Both the position numbers and the translations under genes were made by a program. A model generated the notes under the pieces. It saw only the letters and a program-made list of their open reading frames with translations. It did no database searches and had not been told where the DNA came from. From IMG/VR virus record IMGVR_UViG_3300027868_000016, positions 1 to 37,705 of that record: DNA of 37,705 nt. The stretch is one strand, 5' to 3'. Shown here in pieces: positions 17,540-24,565 of the stretch; positions within the stretch are counted from its first letter, which is position 1, and each line of letters starts with the position of its first letter. Origin of the DNA: a virus.

Positions 17540-19905
17540 TGGCTATCTCGTCAGGCTTCAGTTATCAGTCAACGCGCGGCATAGCGACCGGTGTCATTGC
17601 TGCGTCATTCTTGTTCGGCGGGGTCATCCCGCAAAAATTCACAGGTGACGGATCGCCTTCGATAACCAAGCCCACATCGGCCGGCACCGCGGAGATCATC
17701 AAGACAGCGACTGGATCGCCGTCGATCACTAAGCCTACGAGCGCCGGCAATGCGGAGATAATCAAGCCATCATCCGGGGCTCCGTCGATCACCAAGCCTA
17801 CGGCGGCTGGTGTAGCGGAGATAATCAAAACCTCGTCGGGGGCACCGTCGATAACTAAGCCGACCTCGGCCGGCACAGCGGAGATCATCAAGACTGCTTC
17901 GGGCAGTCCATCCATCACTAAGCCGACCTCGGCCGGCACCGCCAGCCTGATCGGGGCTACCCCGCAAGGCAAGCAGCTCGTTACGCAAGCGACGCGCAAG
18001 GCTGAGCCGCCAGCGTCATTCCTACTTGGCACTAATCTCGCTATTGAGGTAGTCCTTGAGCGTGGTGGCCTGCATGTTGGCAGCGCACGTCACAGTGATG
18101 GCGTACAGGCGCTGCAAGGCGTAATGCGGGACATCGTACCGGCTAACGTGTTCACCGCTACAGGCGCACCGTCAATTACCAAGCCGACCTCGGCGGGTAC
18201 TGCCGAGATCATAAAGACCAGCTCGGGCGCTCCGTCGATCACGAAGCCCACAGCTGCTGGCGCTGCCGAGATCATAAAGACAGCTACCGGTGCGCCGTCG
18301 ATTACCAAGCCCACGTCTGCCGGCACTGGCAGCGTTACGCAGATACCCCGCGGTAAGGCACTTATTCAACAGGCTGCCGAGCACAAGGCCGAACCAGCAG
18401 CGTCATTCACGCTCAATAGCCTGCTCTCAGTGGCGCTCACGGCCAGCGGATCGCCGTCGATCACGAAACCAACAGCCGCTGGCACAGCTGAGATCATCAA
18501 GCCGGCTACGGGTGCGCCGTCGATCACGAAACCGACTGCGGCGGGTACTGCTGAAGTAATCAAAGCCGGTACTGGTGGGCCGTCCATCACCAAGCCCACG
18601 GCCGCTGGCGCTGCGGAAATAATCAAGACCGGCTCGGGCGCACCGTCGATTACAAAACCGACTTCAGCCGGCACTGGCAGCGTCGTCGGCATACCGCGTG
18701 GCCAGAGCATCATCCAGCCGGCGGTGGCACGTCGAGCTGAGCCGCCAGCGTCGTTTGTTCACAACTTTAATGGCATTCAGCTGTTACCTGGGGCCGGTGG
18801 GCCGTCCATCACCAAGCCCACGTCTGCCGGTACGGCTGAAATCATAAAGACCGCCTCGGGCGCTCCGTCGATTACCAAGCCGACCTCGGCCGGCAGCGCC
18901 AGCCTGCTCGGTAACTTCCCGATTTCCCAGGGAGCCATGCTTATTGTTCAGGCTGCGCCGATACCGCGGGCTCATGTTTGGTTGCGGGACACAGTACCGC
19001 CGGCCGGCTTGTTCACCGCTACAGGCTCGCCGTCGATCACCAAGCCGACAGCTGCCGGTGCTGCTGAGATCATAAAGACTGCCAGCGGTAGTCCGTCCAT
19101 TACGAAGCCGACAGCTGCCGGTGCGGCCGAGATCGTCAAGACTGCTACGGGTAGTCCGTCAATCACCAAGCCTACGGCAGCCGGGACAGCAGAAGTAATC
19201 AAGCCGAGTACAGGTGGGCCGTCGATAACCAAGCCGACAGCTGCCGGCTCCGCTGAAATAATTAAGACCGCCAGTGGCTCGCCGTCGATCACCAAGCCGA
19301 CCTCGGCCGGTACTGGCTCAGTTAGCAGCGCGTTGGATTTGCCGCAAACGATAATACTGATCGCGTCGGCAGCTCAGGATCGTTTGCAGGGATCACCGCC
19401 GGCCAGCCTGCTGCGTCATTTATTGCCACCGCCTGACGTTGCACCGCCACTAGATAATCCAACTGGCGGCCTGACGGTTGGCTCCGCGCAGCATCGTGCC
19501 GCCTTTGTCCTGGGTCAGTCACTCACGCAAGGGTCGATCACTCGGGATGCTGAAAGGTCGGTTCGATATATTTCCATCACGACCACAGAGCCGGTATCGC
19601 GTGTGCCGCGCTCATTCCTTGTTGGCACTGTCCCGCCACCGGATATACGGGCCGAGCTGTATCGACGCATTATTGTCCAAGCAGAGCCAATCGCTCTGAC
19701 GCCGCCGGTCAGCGTTCTGGTGTCGATTGTTACGCCGCCGGACATACAGGCCGAGCTGTATCGCAATATCATTCACACCGCTGCACCGCTCACGTTGCAG
19801 ACGCCGCAGAGCTGGTTTGTTGATACGGTGCCGCCTGACGATGTAATCTTTGTACCGATAGCCGATCCGTTTACCGGGCGGCACATAACGCCGACCGTCG
19901 ATTAA
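17539..19905 (+). CDS. Repeat protein with nineteen PSITKPT-type 21-residue repeats
   Basis: 788 residues, coupled to the previous gene (its ATG shares a base with TAA). After a short N-terminus comes a 21-residue repeat with core PSITKPT(S/A)AG, then AEIIK and a short T/S/G linker. There are nineteen copies in five blocks of 5, 3, 4, 2 and 5. The blocks are separated by related linkers containing a P-x-G-x-x-L-I-x-Q-A-A pattern, then AEPPASF. The C-terminal 170 residues hold a different repeat around VPPPDIRAELYR. Long stretches of alternating beta and proline residues fit an extended fibre or surface decoration. I know PSITKPT-like repeats only as phage or bacterial low-complexity segments without assigned function. 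It is the last gene before lysis. Confidence 0.6.
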   Translation: MAISSGFSYQSTRGIATGVIAASFLFGGVIPQKFTGDGSPSITKPTSAGTAEIIKTATGSPSITKPTSAGNAEIIKPSSGAPSITKPTAAGVAEIIKTSSGAPSITKPTSAGTAEIIKTASGSPSITKPTSAGTASLIGATPQGKQLVTQATRKAEPPASFLLGTNLAIEVVLERGGLHVGSARHSDGVQALQGVMRDIVPANVFTATGAPSITKPTSAGTAEIIKTSSGAPSITKPTAAGAAEIIKTATGAPSITKPTSAGTGSVTQIPRGKALIQQAAEHKAEPAASFTLNSLLSVALTASGSPSITKPTAAGTAEIIKPATGAPSITKPTAAGTAEVIKAGTGGPSITKPTAAGAAEIIKTGSGAPSITKPTSAGTGSVVGIPRGQSIIQPAVARRAEPPASFVHNFNGIQLLPGAGGPSITKPTSAGTAEIIKTASGAPSITKPTSAGSASLLGNFPISQGAMLIVQAAPIPRAHVWLRDTVPPAGLFTATGSPSITKPTAAGAAEIIKTASGSPSITKPTAAGAAEIVKTATGSPSITKPTAAGTAEVIKPSTGGPSITKPTAAGSAEIIKTASGSPSITKPTSAGTGSVSSALDLPQTIILIASAAQDRLQGSPPASLLRHLLPPPDVAPPLDNPTGGLTVGSAQHRAAFVLGQSLTQGSITRDAERSVRYISITTTEPVSRVPRSFLVGTVPPPDIRAELYRRIIVQAEPIALTPPVSVLVSIVTPPDIQAELYRNIIHTAAPLTLQTPQSWFVDTVPPDDVIFVPIADPFTGRHITPTVD
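17653..19329 (+). repeat. Nineteen 63-bp coding repeats in five blocks
   Basis: The blocks are at about 17653-17955 (5 units), 18166-18342 (3), 18451-18690 (4), 18799-18912 (2) and 19027-19329 (5). The last unit in each block is shortened or altered after the AG residue pair. Protein sequence is strongly kept while codons vary between copies (for example the Ser-Ile-Thr codons). The repeats are therefore maintained by selection on the protein and not by very recent DNA expansion. Confidence 0.85.
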
Positions 19906-19915
19906 GAGGTTTGGA

Positions 19916-20374
19916 ATGCAGCTTAGTCAAAACTTCACTCTCGAGGAATTTCTAGTCTCACAGACGGCTGAGCGCCACGGCATCGACATGACGCCGCCGC
20001 CTGAGATCGTTCACAATCTGGAACAGCTAGTGGTGACGTGCATGCAGCCGCTACGCGACAACCTCGGCGCGACAATTTACATATCGTCCGGCTGGCGACC
20101 GCCGGCACTCAACAGTCTAATCGGTGGTTCTGTGACATCGGCGCACACTGATGGCAGGGCCGCTGACTTCCGGGCAACCGGCTACACGCCGCTCGAAGTG
20201 TGTCAAATGGCGGTTGATCTTGGCCTGCCGCTGGATCAAATCATCCATGAGTTCGGCCGCTGGTCGCATCTTGGAATCGCTGATGCGCCGAGGCGTCAAG
20301 AATTGACAGCGTATCGCACTGGTGGCCGGGTGCAATATGCGAACGGCTTAATTGAAATAGGACAGCTGACATGA
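19916..20374 (+). CDS. Peptidase M15 endolysin (L,D- or D,D-peptidase type)
   Basis: 152 residues; AGAGG precedes ATG 19916. The fold is that of Peptidase_M15_3: N-terminal NFTLEEFLVSQTAERHGI, SSGWRPPALN (57-66), then the metal ligands in SAHTDGRAAD (H77, D84) and a third histidine in WSHLGI (H118). These bind zinc in this family, which cuts peptide cross-links of peptidoglycan. There is no signal peptide, so release should depend on the membrane proteins encoded next. It overlaps the following gene by 4 bp (ATGA). The family also includes virion-bound enzymes, but the lysis-cassette context favours an endolysin. A dispersed palindrome copy sits at 20294-20308 inside the gene. Confidence 0.88.
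   Translation: MQLSQNFTLEEFLVSQTAERHGIDMTPPPEIVHNLEQLVVTCMQPLRDNLGATIYISSGWRPPALNSLIGGSVTSAHTDGRAADFRATGYTPLEVCQMAVDLGLPLDQIIHEFGRWSHLGIADAPRRQELTAYRTGGRVQYANGLIEIGQLT
20294..20308. promoter_or_regulatory. Dispersed palindrome site 3 (CGTCAA-GAA-TTGACA)
   Basis: Copy of GTCAA-N3-TTGAC with one outer-base mismatch, inside the endolysin gene and 62 bp before the next start (20371). No convincing -10 box is spaced for the TTGACA half. Confidence 0.5.
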
Positions 20375-20610
20375 AACTGAACTGGAAATACACGGTGGGC
20401 TGGATCGTCTGGTTGCTTGGCTTCGGAGTCTTGGAGTACCGGGCCATTAAGAACAAGGACAAGGGCGACACGCTCTCGGAACACGTCTGGAAAACTATCG
20501 GTGCTGGCAAGGACAGCCCATCGGTTCTGAATTGGGTGTTCCGTATCGTCTTGGGCGGTGGCATCGTTTGGGCCACGCATCACTTCTACACAATGGGGAG
20601 TCTGTTATGA
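20371..20610 (+). CDS. Small membrane protein, holin candidate 1
   Basis: 79 residues, ATGA-coupled to the endolysin. Two hydrophobic segments are visible: about residues 8-23 (VGWIVWLLGFGVLEYR) and 56-72 (VFRIVLGGGIVWATHHF), separated by a charged loop with GDTLSEHVWK. The T-L-S-E-x-V-W loop is a recurring feature of small phage membrane proteins near lysins. A holin or holin partner that releases the signal-less endolysin is the simplest reading; this rests on topology and position. Confidence 0.6.
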   Translation: MKLNWKYTVGWIVWLLGFGVLEYRAIKNKDKGDTLSEHVWKTIGAGKDSPSVLNWVFRIVLGGGIVWATHHFYTMGSLL

Positions 20611-20786
20611 ACAAACCATCATCGACAATTACAGCGGCGACGCTCGCCGGTATGGGGGCGTCGCTCACATGGGAGCTGGTCGGCACATTTACGGGGGTAA
20701 ATCCGACTCCGGGGCTGGTGGCTGGCTCGGCCGTTTTCGTGGGTAGTCTCGTTGGCTACTGGAAAAAAGAGAACGTGCTGAAATGA
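20607..20786 (+). CDS. Small membrane protein, holin candidate 2
   Basis: 59 residues from ATG 20607, overlapping the previous stop (ATGA). Two hydrophobic segments (about 10-29 and 34-52) are separated by a short turn with N-P-T-P, and the C-terminus is basic (YWKKENVLK). This is the usual shape of a class II-type holin. Since the gene before it is also a small membrane protein, one may be the holin and the other an antiholin or pinholin partner. Confidence 0.6.
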   Translation: MNKPSSTITAATLAGMGASLTWELVGTFTGVNPTPGLVAGSAVFVGSLVGYWKKENVLK

Positions 20787-21085
20787 AATGGCTCCGGACG
20801 GCCGGCATGATACTGGCCGGCATCCTGGTTGCCGTGGGTTTCGCTATCCTTGGCCGTCCAGCTCGTCGGGCTAAGGCTGCCGAACAGCGTACCGAACAGC
20901 TGCTTGCTGACGGCAGCGAACGGGCTTTGAACAAGGCGGTCAAAGAGAGCGCGAAGGCCGATAAACTGAAAGCTGATGCGTTCGATTCAGCGAAGGCCGG
21001 ACAGGCTGCCATTGACCGGATAGGGGCGAACAATGAGGATATGGCAAGCATTCTTGCTGATTGGAATACTGACCGGGTGCAGTAG
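20783..21085 (+). CDS. Inner-membrane spanin (Rz-like)
   Basis: 100 residues, ATGA-coupled to the holin candidate. A short basic start (MKWLR) precedes one transmembrane helix (about 6-24), followed by an Arg/Lys-rich then Ala/Glu/Lys-rich helical periplasmic domain typical of Rz-type spanins (NKAVKESAKADKLKADAF). The 3' end is overlapped by a lipoprotein gene beginning at 21033 in another frame, the classic overlapped Rz/Rz1 arrangement. It should act after peptidoglycan loss to disrupt the outer membrane of a Gram-negative host. No sequence family is claimed beyond this architecture. Confidence 0.65.
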   Translation: MKWLRTAGMILAGILVAVGFAILGRPARRAKAAEQRTEQLLADGSERALNKAVKESAKADKLKADAFDSAKAGQAAIDRIGANNEDMASILADWNTDRVQ

Positions 21086-21458
21086 TACACCGGTCACGCT
21101 GCCGTCGTGGGACATACCGCCGGCAGCGACGGAGGCCCAACAGCCCCTGAGCCTGCCTGAGAGGCCCGTAGCGACGCTCAGTGCATCGGGTAAGGCAGAG
21201 TTCAGTAAGGAGGGGATGAACCAGCTGCGCCGATATACCACAGCCTCAGAGGCGAATTTCGAGATCGCCAAGGCGAATGCGGCAGCCCTCGAAGCACAGT
21301 CCCGCGCTTACAATGCTCTAATCGACGCCGGCAAGATGCAGCGACAGGTGGCTGAGATTCGACAGGAGCTGCTCGAAGCGGAGAGGCGGGATCACTTTAT
21401 TGACAACTGGTTCCATCGAGGACTGATCGCGTTGGGACTGATAGCGGTGGCGTTATGA
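21033..21458 (+). CDS. Outer-membrane spanin lipoprotein with C-terminal membrane segment
   Basis: 141 residues. MRIWQAFLLIGILTGC is a lipoprotein signal with lipobox LTGC (acylated C16), followed by a Pro-rich stretch (VTLPSWDIPPA) as in Rz1. It continues with a long helical region (about 55-120) and ends in a hydrophobic segment (about 128-141, NWFHRGLIALGLIAVAL) at the very C-terminus. A lipoprotein with a C-terminal membrane helix is the architecture of unimolecular spanins such as T1 gp11, yet this gene overlaps an Rz-like gene by 53 bp as an Rz1 would. The protein is much longer than usual Rz1. It overlaps the next gene by 4 bp. Confidence 0.65.
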   Translation: MRIWQAFLLIGILTGCSSTPVTLPSWDIPPAATEAQQPLSLPERPVATLSASGKAEFSKEGMNQLRRYTTASEANFEIAKANAAALEAQSRAYNALIDAGKMQRQVAEIRQELLEAERRDHFIDNWFHRGLIALGLIAVAL

Positions 21459-22069
21459 CGAAACGACGTAGCTTCTCAATGATCTGGTTTATTGTGTTCT
21501 TGGCGCTGATGGTGGCGGTGGCAATCAAGACATCCGAGGCCAGTGATCGGTATGACATTGAACAGGAAACCGATGTCACTCAGACGCTCGGTGACACGAT
21601 AGTTGGTGGTCATTCCTCGAAATCATACGCAGTCGGCATGGGCTCATTCGATGTTGATATAAACCAGTGCCTAGCCAGCGAATCATGGGGCGCGGTGGTG
21701 TTTCAGCGCCAGCGCCTCGTAGAAAATCCGTGGTGTATGGCTGACGGTCTGGATGCGCGCGGTCGGCATGGAGCCGCGGCCGAGGTTCGCTGCAACACTA
21801 AGACACTCAAAGAGATATACCCGGATAAGGCCACTTGCCTTGCAGCCGTCAGATATGTTCCCGATAATCCACAACCGCCGGCCGATGTTAAAGAAGTCAT
21901 CGAGGAACATGAGCAACAGCGGCAGGAACAGGTCGAAGAACGGGAACAGTGGCAGCATCAACAGCAGCAACAGCAGTATGTGATCGACCGCATTGCTCGG
22001 GAACAGCGTGAGCGTGACGATATACGCCAGCGGAAGCTAGATTTGCTACGCGAGGAGTTCGACAAGTGA
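21455..22069 (+). CDS. Membrane-anchored or secreted protein of the lysis cluster
   Basis: 204 residues. A basic start and hydrophobic segment (about 8-24, SMIWFIVFLALMVAVAI) indicate a membrane anchor or signal peptide. The middle domain (about 50-130) has four spaced cysteines in the contexts NQCLASESWG, NPWCMADG, VRCNTKT and ATCLAAV, likely forming disulphides in the periplasm. The C-terminal third is a Gln/Glu/Arg-rich coiled coil. The G-x-x-D-I/V-x-Q-C-L-x-S pattern recurs in phage genes near lysis cassettes, but I know no function. It is ATGA-coupled to the spanin and overlaps the next start by 4 bases (GTGA). A late membrane or envelope role is inferred. Confidence 0.5.
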   Translation: MTKRRSFSMIWFIVFLALMVAVAIKTSEASDRYDIEQETDVTQTLGDTIVGGHSSKSYAVGMGSFDVDINQCLASESWGAVVFQRQRLVENPWCMADGLDARGRHGAAAEVRCNTKTLKEIYPDKATCLAAVRYVPDNPQPPADVKEVIEEHEQQRQEQVEEREQWQHQQQQQQYVIDRIAREQRERDDIRQRKLDLLREEFDK

Positions 22070-22374
22070 ATAGACAAGTCAAGCAAGTTATGGACGCGTG
22101 GCCGTTGTTGCTGGCCGTGGTTGGAATAATGACGGCGTTACTGACTGCCTACGCTCAGATATTCGTCAGCGATATTGTTGACACTAAACTGGCCGCCATT
22201 CCGGCGGTAAATATTTCAGTCGATCCGAAGATTGCCAGCATGGATTTAGCGATTGCGGCCAACACTCTGACCATAGCGAGCCTCGGGACAGGTCAGCAGG
22301 AAATAAAAACGGCGATCAATGATCTGGAAAAAAAGCTCGACCGGACAATCGAGATCATGTTGACTGAGGACTAG
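22066..22374 (+). CDS. Small membrane protein with C-terminal coiled coil
   Basis: 102 residues from GTG 22066, coupled to the preceding stop (GTGA). One transmembrane helix spans about residues 12-33 (WPLLLAVVGIMTALLTAY). A polar linker follows, then a C-terminal helix with heptad spacing (IKTAINDLEKKLDRTIEIM) resembling XhlA-like or spanin-like cytoplasmic/periplasmic helices. It is the last plus-strand gene of the late block and ends in a 4-bp overlap with the convergent minus-strand gene. A lysis-related role is inferred from position only. Confidence 0.5.
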   Translation: MNRQVKQVMDAWPLLLAVVGIMTALLTAYAQIFVSDIVDTKLAAIPAVNISVDPKIASMDLAIAANTLTIASLGTGQQEIKTAINDLEKKLDRTIEIMLTED

Positions 22375-22562
22375 CCCCGGTAGTTGGTTGGATCACCCGT
22401 ACAGCCACAGAACTCACCGTCACACATGACCGGTTTGGAGTCCGGGCAGCGGCAGTCATATTGCGGGTGATGTTGCGAGCCGAGTATGTGAGCAATGGTA
22501 CTGAGCCCGAGCGAGATTACGGCAACGCCGATGACGACAATGGCTTGGTTTAATTTTTTCAT
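22371..22562 (-). CDS. Small Cys-rich membrane protein
   Basis: 63 residues. ATG 22562 follows the exonuclease stop directly, with AGGAGT as ribosome-binding site. One membrane segment (about 6-27) is followed by a soluble tail with five cysteines (C37, C39, C47, C52, C54), enough for a metal site or disulphides. It ends convergent with the lysis cluster. No family is recognised, and why a membrane protein is co-transcribed with recombination genes is not clear from the sequence. Confidence 0.5.
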   Translation of the reverse strand: MKKLNQAIVVIGVAVISLGLSTIAHILGSQHHPQYDCRCPDSKPVMCDGEFCGCTGDPTNYRG

Positions 22563-23249
22563 TCAGACTCCTGCAATTTCGTGGCACTCGCGCATGAAGG
22601 CCAAGCAGCGCAGCTCCATGCGGTCGATTAAATCCTGGTCGCGTGGTATCTCCACGCGGTGAATGAGCCGCTGTTCGCGTCCCTCGAAGTCGTGGCCCTC
22701 GTAGTAGTTGATGAAATACCAGCTCTCGAAGCCGGTCATCCACATGGCACCCTGCACCTGAAAGCGGTTCTCTGCCGGCACCGATTTGAACGGGTCGATG
22801 GCTTCCATCTTCTCGGCCATCCGCACGTACTTGAGATAGGTCTTGTACATGGCGCGGCATTTGATCTCGCCACCTGTGTCACAAATTGACAAGTCGGGTT
22901 TCTGGTCGGCCGGCGGTGGGATGATCTCGAACAGGTCAGGGGATGCGCCGAACCAGTCATATTCCTTGTGGATCAGGAACACGTCGTGAGCAATGTTCAC
23001 GTTATATTCCCACTGGTACTGCCCGAGGGCCCGCGGCTCCTGTTCCTTACCGTGGGCGAACCACGGCGCATCTTCCTCGACCGGCTCGTAGCCGTTCAGC
23101 TCTTGGGCGATCTGCCGTTGCAGCTTCTGGTAGCCCTGAGTCGATGGCTTGGACATCACCACGCCGAGCCGTGAGGCGGTGATGCGACAGCGCCTGAGTG
23201 CCAGCCATTCGTCCGAGCCCTGCTCGACCTCTTTGACGTGGCACTCCAT
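22563..23249 (-). CDS. YqaJ-type phage exonuclease
   Basis: 228 residues. ATG 23249 is chosen because it overlaps the upstream stop (ATGA); an in-frame ATG 33 bp earlier is possible. The YqaJ/lambda-Exo hallmarks are in order: QGSDEWLALRRCRITAS (10-26), HGKEQEP (66-72), GASPDLF with D105, and GEIKCR with E128 and K130, the metal-binding and catalytic residues of this PD-(D/E)xK nuclease fold. QVQGAMW (164-170) provides the usual final motif. It degrades one strand of double-stranded DNA ends to make substrate for the annealing protein encoded two genes upstream, giving a two-component recombinase. Confidence 0.88.
   Translation of the reverse strand: MECHVKEVEQGSDEWLALRRCRITASRLGVVMSKPSTQGYQKLQRQIAQELNGYEPVEEDAPWFAHGKEQEPRALGQYQWEYNVNIAHDVFLIHKEYDWFGASPDLFEIIPPPADQKPDLSICDTGGEIKCRAMYKTYLKYVRMAEKMEAIDPFKSVPAENRFQVQGAMWMTGFESWYFINYYEGHDFEGREQRLIHRVEIPRDQDLIDRMELRCLAFMRECHEIAGV
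22878..22892. promoter_or_regulatory. Dispersed palindrome, near match (TGTCAC-AAA-TTGACA)
   Basis: One inner mismatch to TGTCAA-N3-TTGACA, so it lacks one core pair that all six other copies keep. It lies inside the exonuclease gene and is listed as a probable weaker site. Confidence 0.3.
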
Positions 23250-23608
23250 CAGTGCTTGGGCCCTGCTTCCAGCGACAGGCACTCACAGTAGGCTGAGAAC
23301 AGCATCGTGATCGCTTCCTCTATTGCAATGCCGTCGATCATGGCGATTGCGAACAGCGACTCAGTAGTGCCGACCGCCGGGAAGAACTTGTGGAGATTGT
23401 ACTTCTCGGTTTCCACGTACAGAACTGCTGGCGTGTCGCCTGGGGCTGCGAGGACTTTGAAACCGACCGGCTTGTCGAGCGTGATGGTGTTCGCTTTCTT
23501 GGGGGCTGCGAATATCTGGCCGCCGGCAGCACCGCCGACAGCCAGTACCGGCATGTGTGTTTCGTCGGTATGCACATTCATCTGGTCGAACAGCTCGCGG
23601 AGATTCAC
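23249..23608 (-). CDS. Hypothetical protein between erf and exonuclease
   Basis: 119 residues, ATGA-coupled on both sides. The sequence has an N-terminal helix (NLRELFDQMNVH), a beta-rich middle (MPVLAVGGAAGG, ITLDKPVGFKVL, AVLYVETEKY) and a helical C-terminus with IAIEEAITMLFSAYCECL. No family is recognised. It may be an accessory to the annealing and exonuclease pair, judged only by its obligate position between them. Confidence 0.55.
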   Translation of the reverse strand: MNLRELFDQMNVHTDETHMPVLAVGGAAGGQIFAAPKKANTITLDKPVGFKVLAAPGDTPAVLYVETEKYNLHKFFPAVGTTESLFAIAMIDGIAIEEAITMLFSAYCECLSLEAGPKH

Positions 23609-24309
23609 AGCGGCTCCGCTGGTGGTGCCTCGTCCTGCTCGGGCTCGGGGTCAGGGTCAGCCTTTTTCCCGCCTTTCTTCTTCTTTGCGTTGCCGGCGCC
23701 TGCCTCGGCTTCCCGGTCAGCCTGATTGTTCAGGGCATTCACGGCGTGATCGTAATGCTCAAGCGGGATTTGACTCACATCGTCAACACTGAACAGCTTG
23801 TGACACATGCGGGTGACTTTCGTATCGGCATTGGTGACAAACAGCTTTTTAGCCAGCCAGTGTATGTTGTCAATCTGATCCGGGGCCAGTGTATCGGCTC
23901 CGCTCTTGGTGCCAGCGGTGGCGTCATCGTCCACGCTACCCATGCCTGTGATGCCGGCAATGCAGTAGCGTCGCATGTAGGTCAACACAGAGCCGACGCC
24001 TTGCGGGCCACCTTTCTCCGGTGCTATCGCCATGTCCGAACTGATCCATTGGCCGGTTTCGTGGGCCAGAATGGTGATGAGTTCGATCGTGCCGTTGGTC
24101 GTTTGCTTGGTGGTCTGGATGACAGACAAGCCATTTTTTGACAGCGGCTCGCGTAGCGCATCCAGGTACTGTGAGAGCGTGGCGTACTTGCCCCAATTGC
24201 CCTCGGTGGCAGCCTCGACATCGGACATACTGCCCTGCGCCTTGGCGAGAGATTTGAACAGCTCGTCGACTTCCTCACTTGCGGTAAATGGTCTGAAATT
24301 TTGTGACAT
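23605..24309 (-). CDS. erf: ERF-family single-strand annealing protein
   Basis: 234 residues. AAGGAG lies 5 bases before ATG 24309. ERF features: YATLSQYLDALREPLSKNGL (42-61), a hydrophobic strand IELITILAHETGQWI (75-89) and the conserved GSVLTYMRRYCIAGITG (106-122) followed by DDDA. The C-terminal tail (about 205-234) is Lys-rich and then Asp/Glu/Pro-rich. ERF proteins anneal complementary single strands in phage recombination and pair with a 5'-3' exonuclease, here the YqaJ-type gene of the same operon. It is the first gene of the leftward operon and is transcribed from the divergent control region. Confidence 0.88.
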   Translation of the reverse strand: MSQNFRPFTASEEVDELFKSLAKAQGSMSDVEAATEGNWGKYATLSQYLDALREPLSKNGLSVIQTTKQTTNGTIELITILAHETGQWISSDMAIAPEKGGPQGVGSVLTYMRRYCIAGITGMGSVDDDATAGTKSGADTLAPDQIDNIHWLAKKLFVTNADTKVTRMCHKLFSVDDVSQIPLEHYDHAVNALNNQADREAEAGAGNAKKKKGGKKADPDPEPEQDEAPPAEPL

Positions 24310-24332
24310 GATTGCTCCTTGGTTGGCCGATC

Positions 24333-24350
24333 ATTAAACCACGGTTGAAT
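24333..24350. promoter_or_regulatory. Operator-like dyad OA in the divergent control region
   Basis: ATTAAACC-AC-GGTTGAAT, an 18-bp dyad with one mismatched pair. It covers the -10 box of the leftward erf promoter (24333-24338) and the -35 box of the rightward cro promoter (24345-24350). A regulator bound here could repress both. The Cro-like protein is the obvious candidate. Confidence 0.55.
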
Positions 24351-24362
24351 CAGCCCTGTAAA
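24333..24362 (-). promoter_or_regulatory. Leftward promoter for the erf-exonuclease operon
   Basis: Read on the minus strand: TTTACA at 24362-24357, an 18-bp spacer, and TTTAAT at 24338-24333. Transcription should start near 24326, leaving about 16 bases before the strong AAGGAG site of erf. Confidence 0.55.
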
Positions 24363-24374
24363 GTGTGCTTTAAT
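24345..24374 (+). promoter_or_regulatory. Rightward promoter for the cro-like operon
   Basis: TTGAAT at 24345-24350, 18-bp spacer, TTTAAT at 24369-24374. The predicted start point (about 24381) lies only two bases before the ATG at 24383. The cro-like gene also has no Shine-Dalgarno sequence, which points to a leaderless message. Confidence 0.5.
24359..24372. promoter_or_regulatory. Operator-like dyad OB in the divergent control region
   Basis: TAAAG-TGTG-CTTTA with perfect 5-bp arms. It overlaps the leftward -35 box and the rightward -10 box, mirroring dyad OA, which covers the opposite pair of boxes. Confidence 0.45.
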
Positions 24375-24382
24375 CGCGCTCT

Positions 24383-24565
24383 ATGAAAACAGCCAAAGTA
24401 ATAGAGTTCTTCGGCGGCATAACTCAGACCGCTAAAGCCTTCGATGTGAGTGTTCAAGCGGTGTACCAGTGGAAAGCTGACGGCACCATGCCAAAAGCCA
24501 GGGCCATCGAGGCTCAAGTGCTTTCCTTTAATCATCTGACCTACGAAGCGACCGCATATACATGA
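24383..24565 (+). CDS. cro: Cro-like transcriptional regulator
   Basis: 60 residues. It follows the pattern of small Cro proteins of the P22/YdaS type: a leading helix (KVIEFFGG), helix-turn-helix ITQTAKAFDVSVQAVYQWKA (about 13-32) and a short tail with IEAQVLSF. It starts at ATG 24383 immediately after the control region, without a visible ribosome-binding site, and overlaps the next gene by 4 bp. It probably binds the dyads in the divergent region and balances erf-operon and right-operon transcription. No partner CI-type repressor is encoded beside it; erf occupies that divergent place. Confidence 0.75.
   Translation: MKTAKVIEFFGGITQTAKAFDVSVQAVYQWKADGTMPKARAIEAQVLSFNHLTYEATAYT

Noticed and set aside
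17565-19295. Several minus-strand frames with periodic sequence, and a CRISPR-like regularity of the DNA
   Set aside because: These mirror the 63-bp coding repeats of the plus-strand gene. Units are contiguous in blocks without spacer-like unique sequences of constant length, so it is not a CRISPR array.
23307-24141. Overlapping plus-strand frames opposite the erf operon
   Set aside because: They are antisense to erf and its neighbour, which have clear family motifs, and lack start signals.
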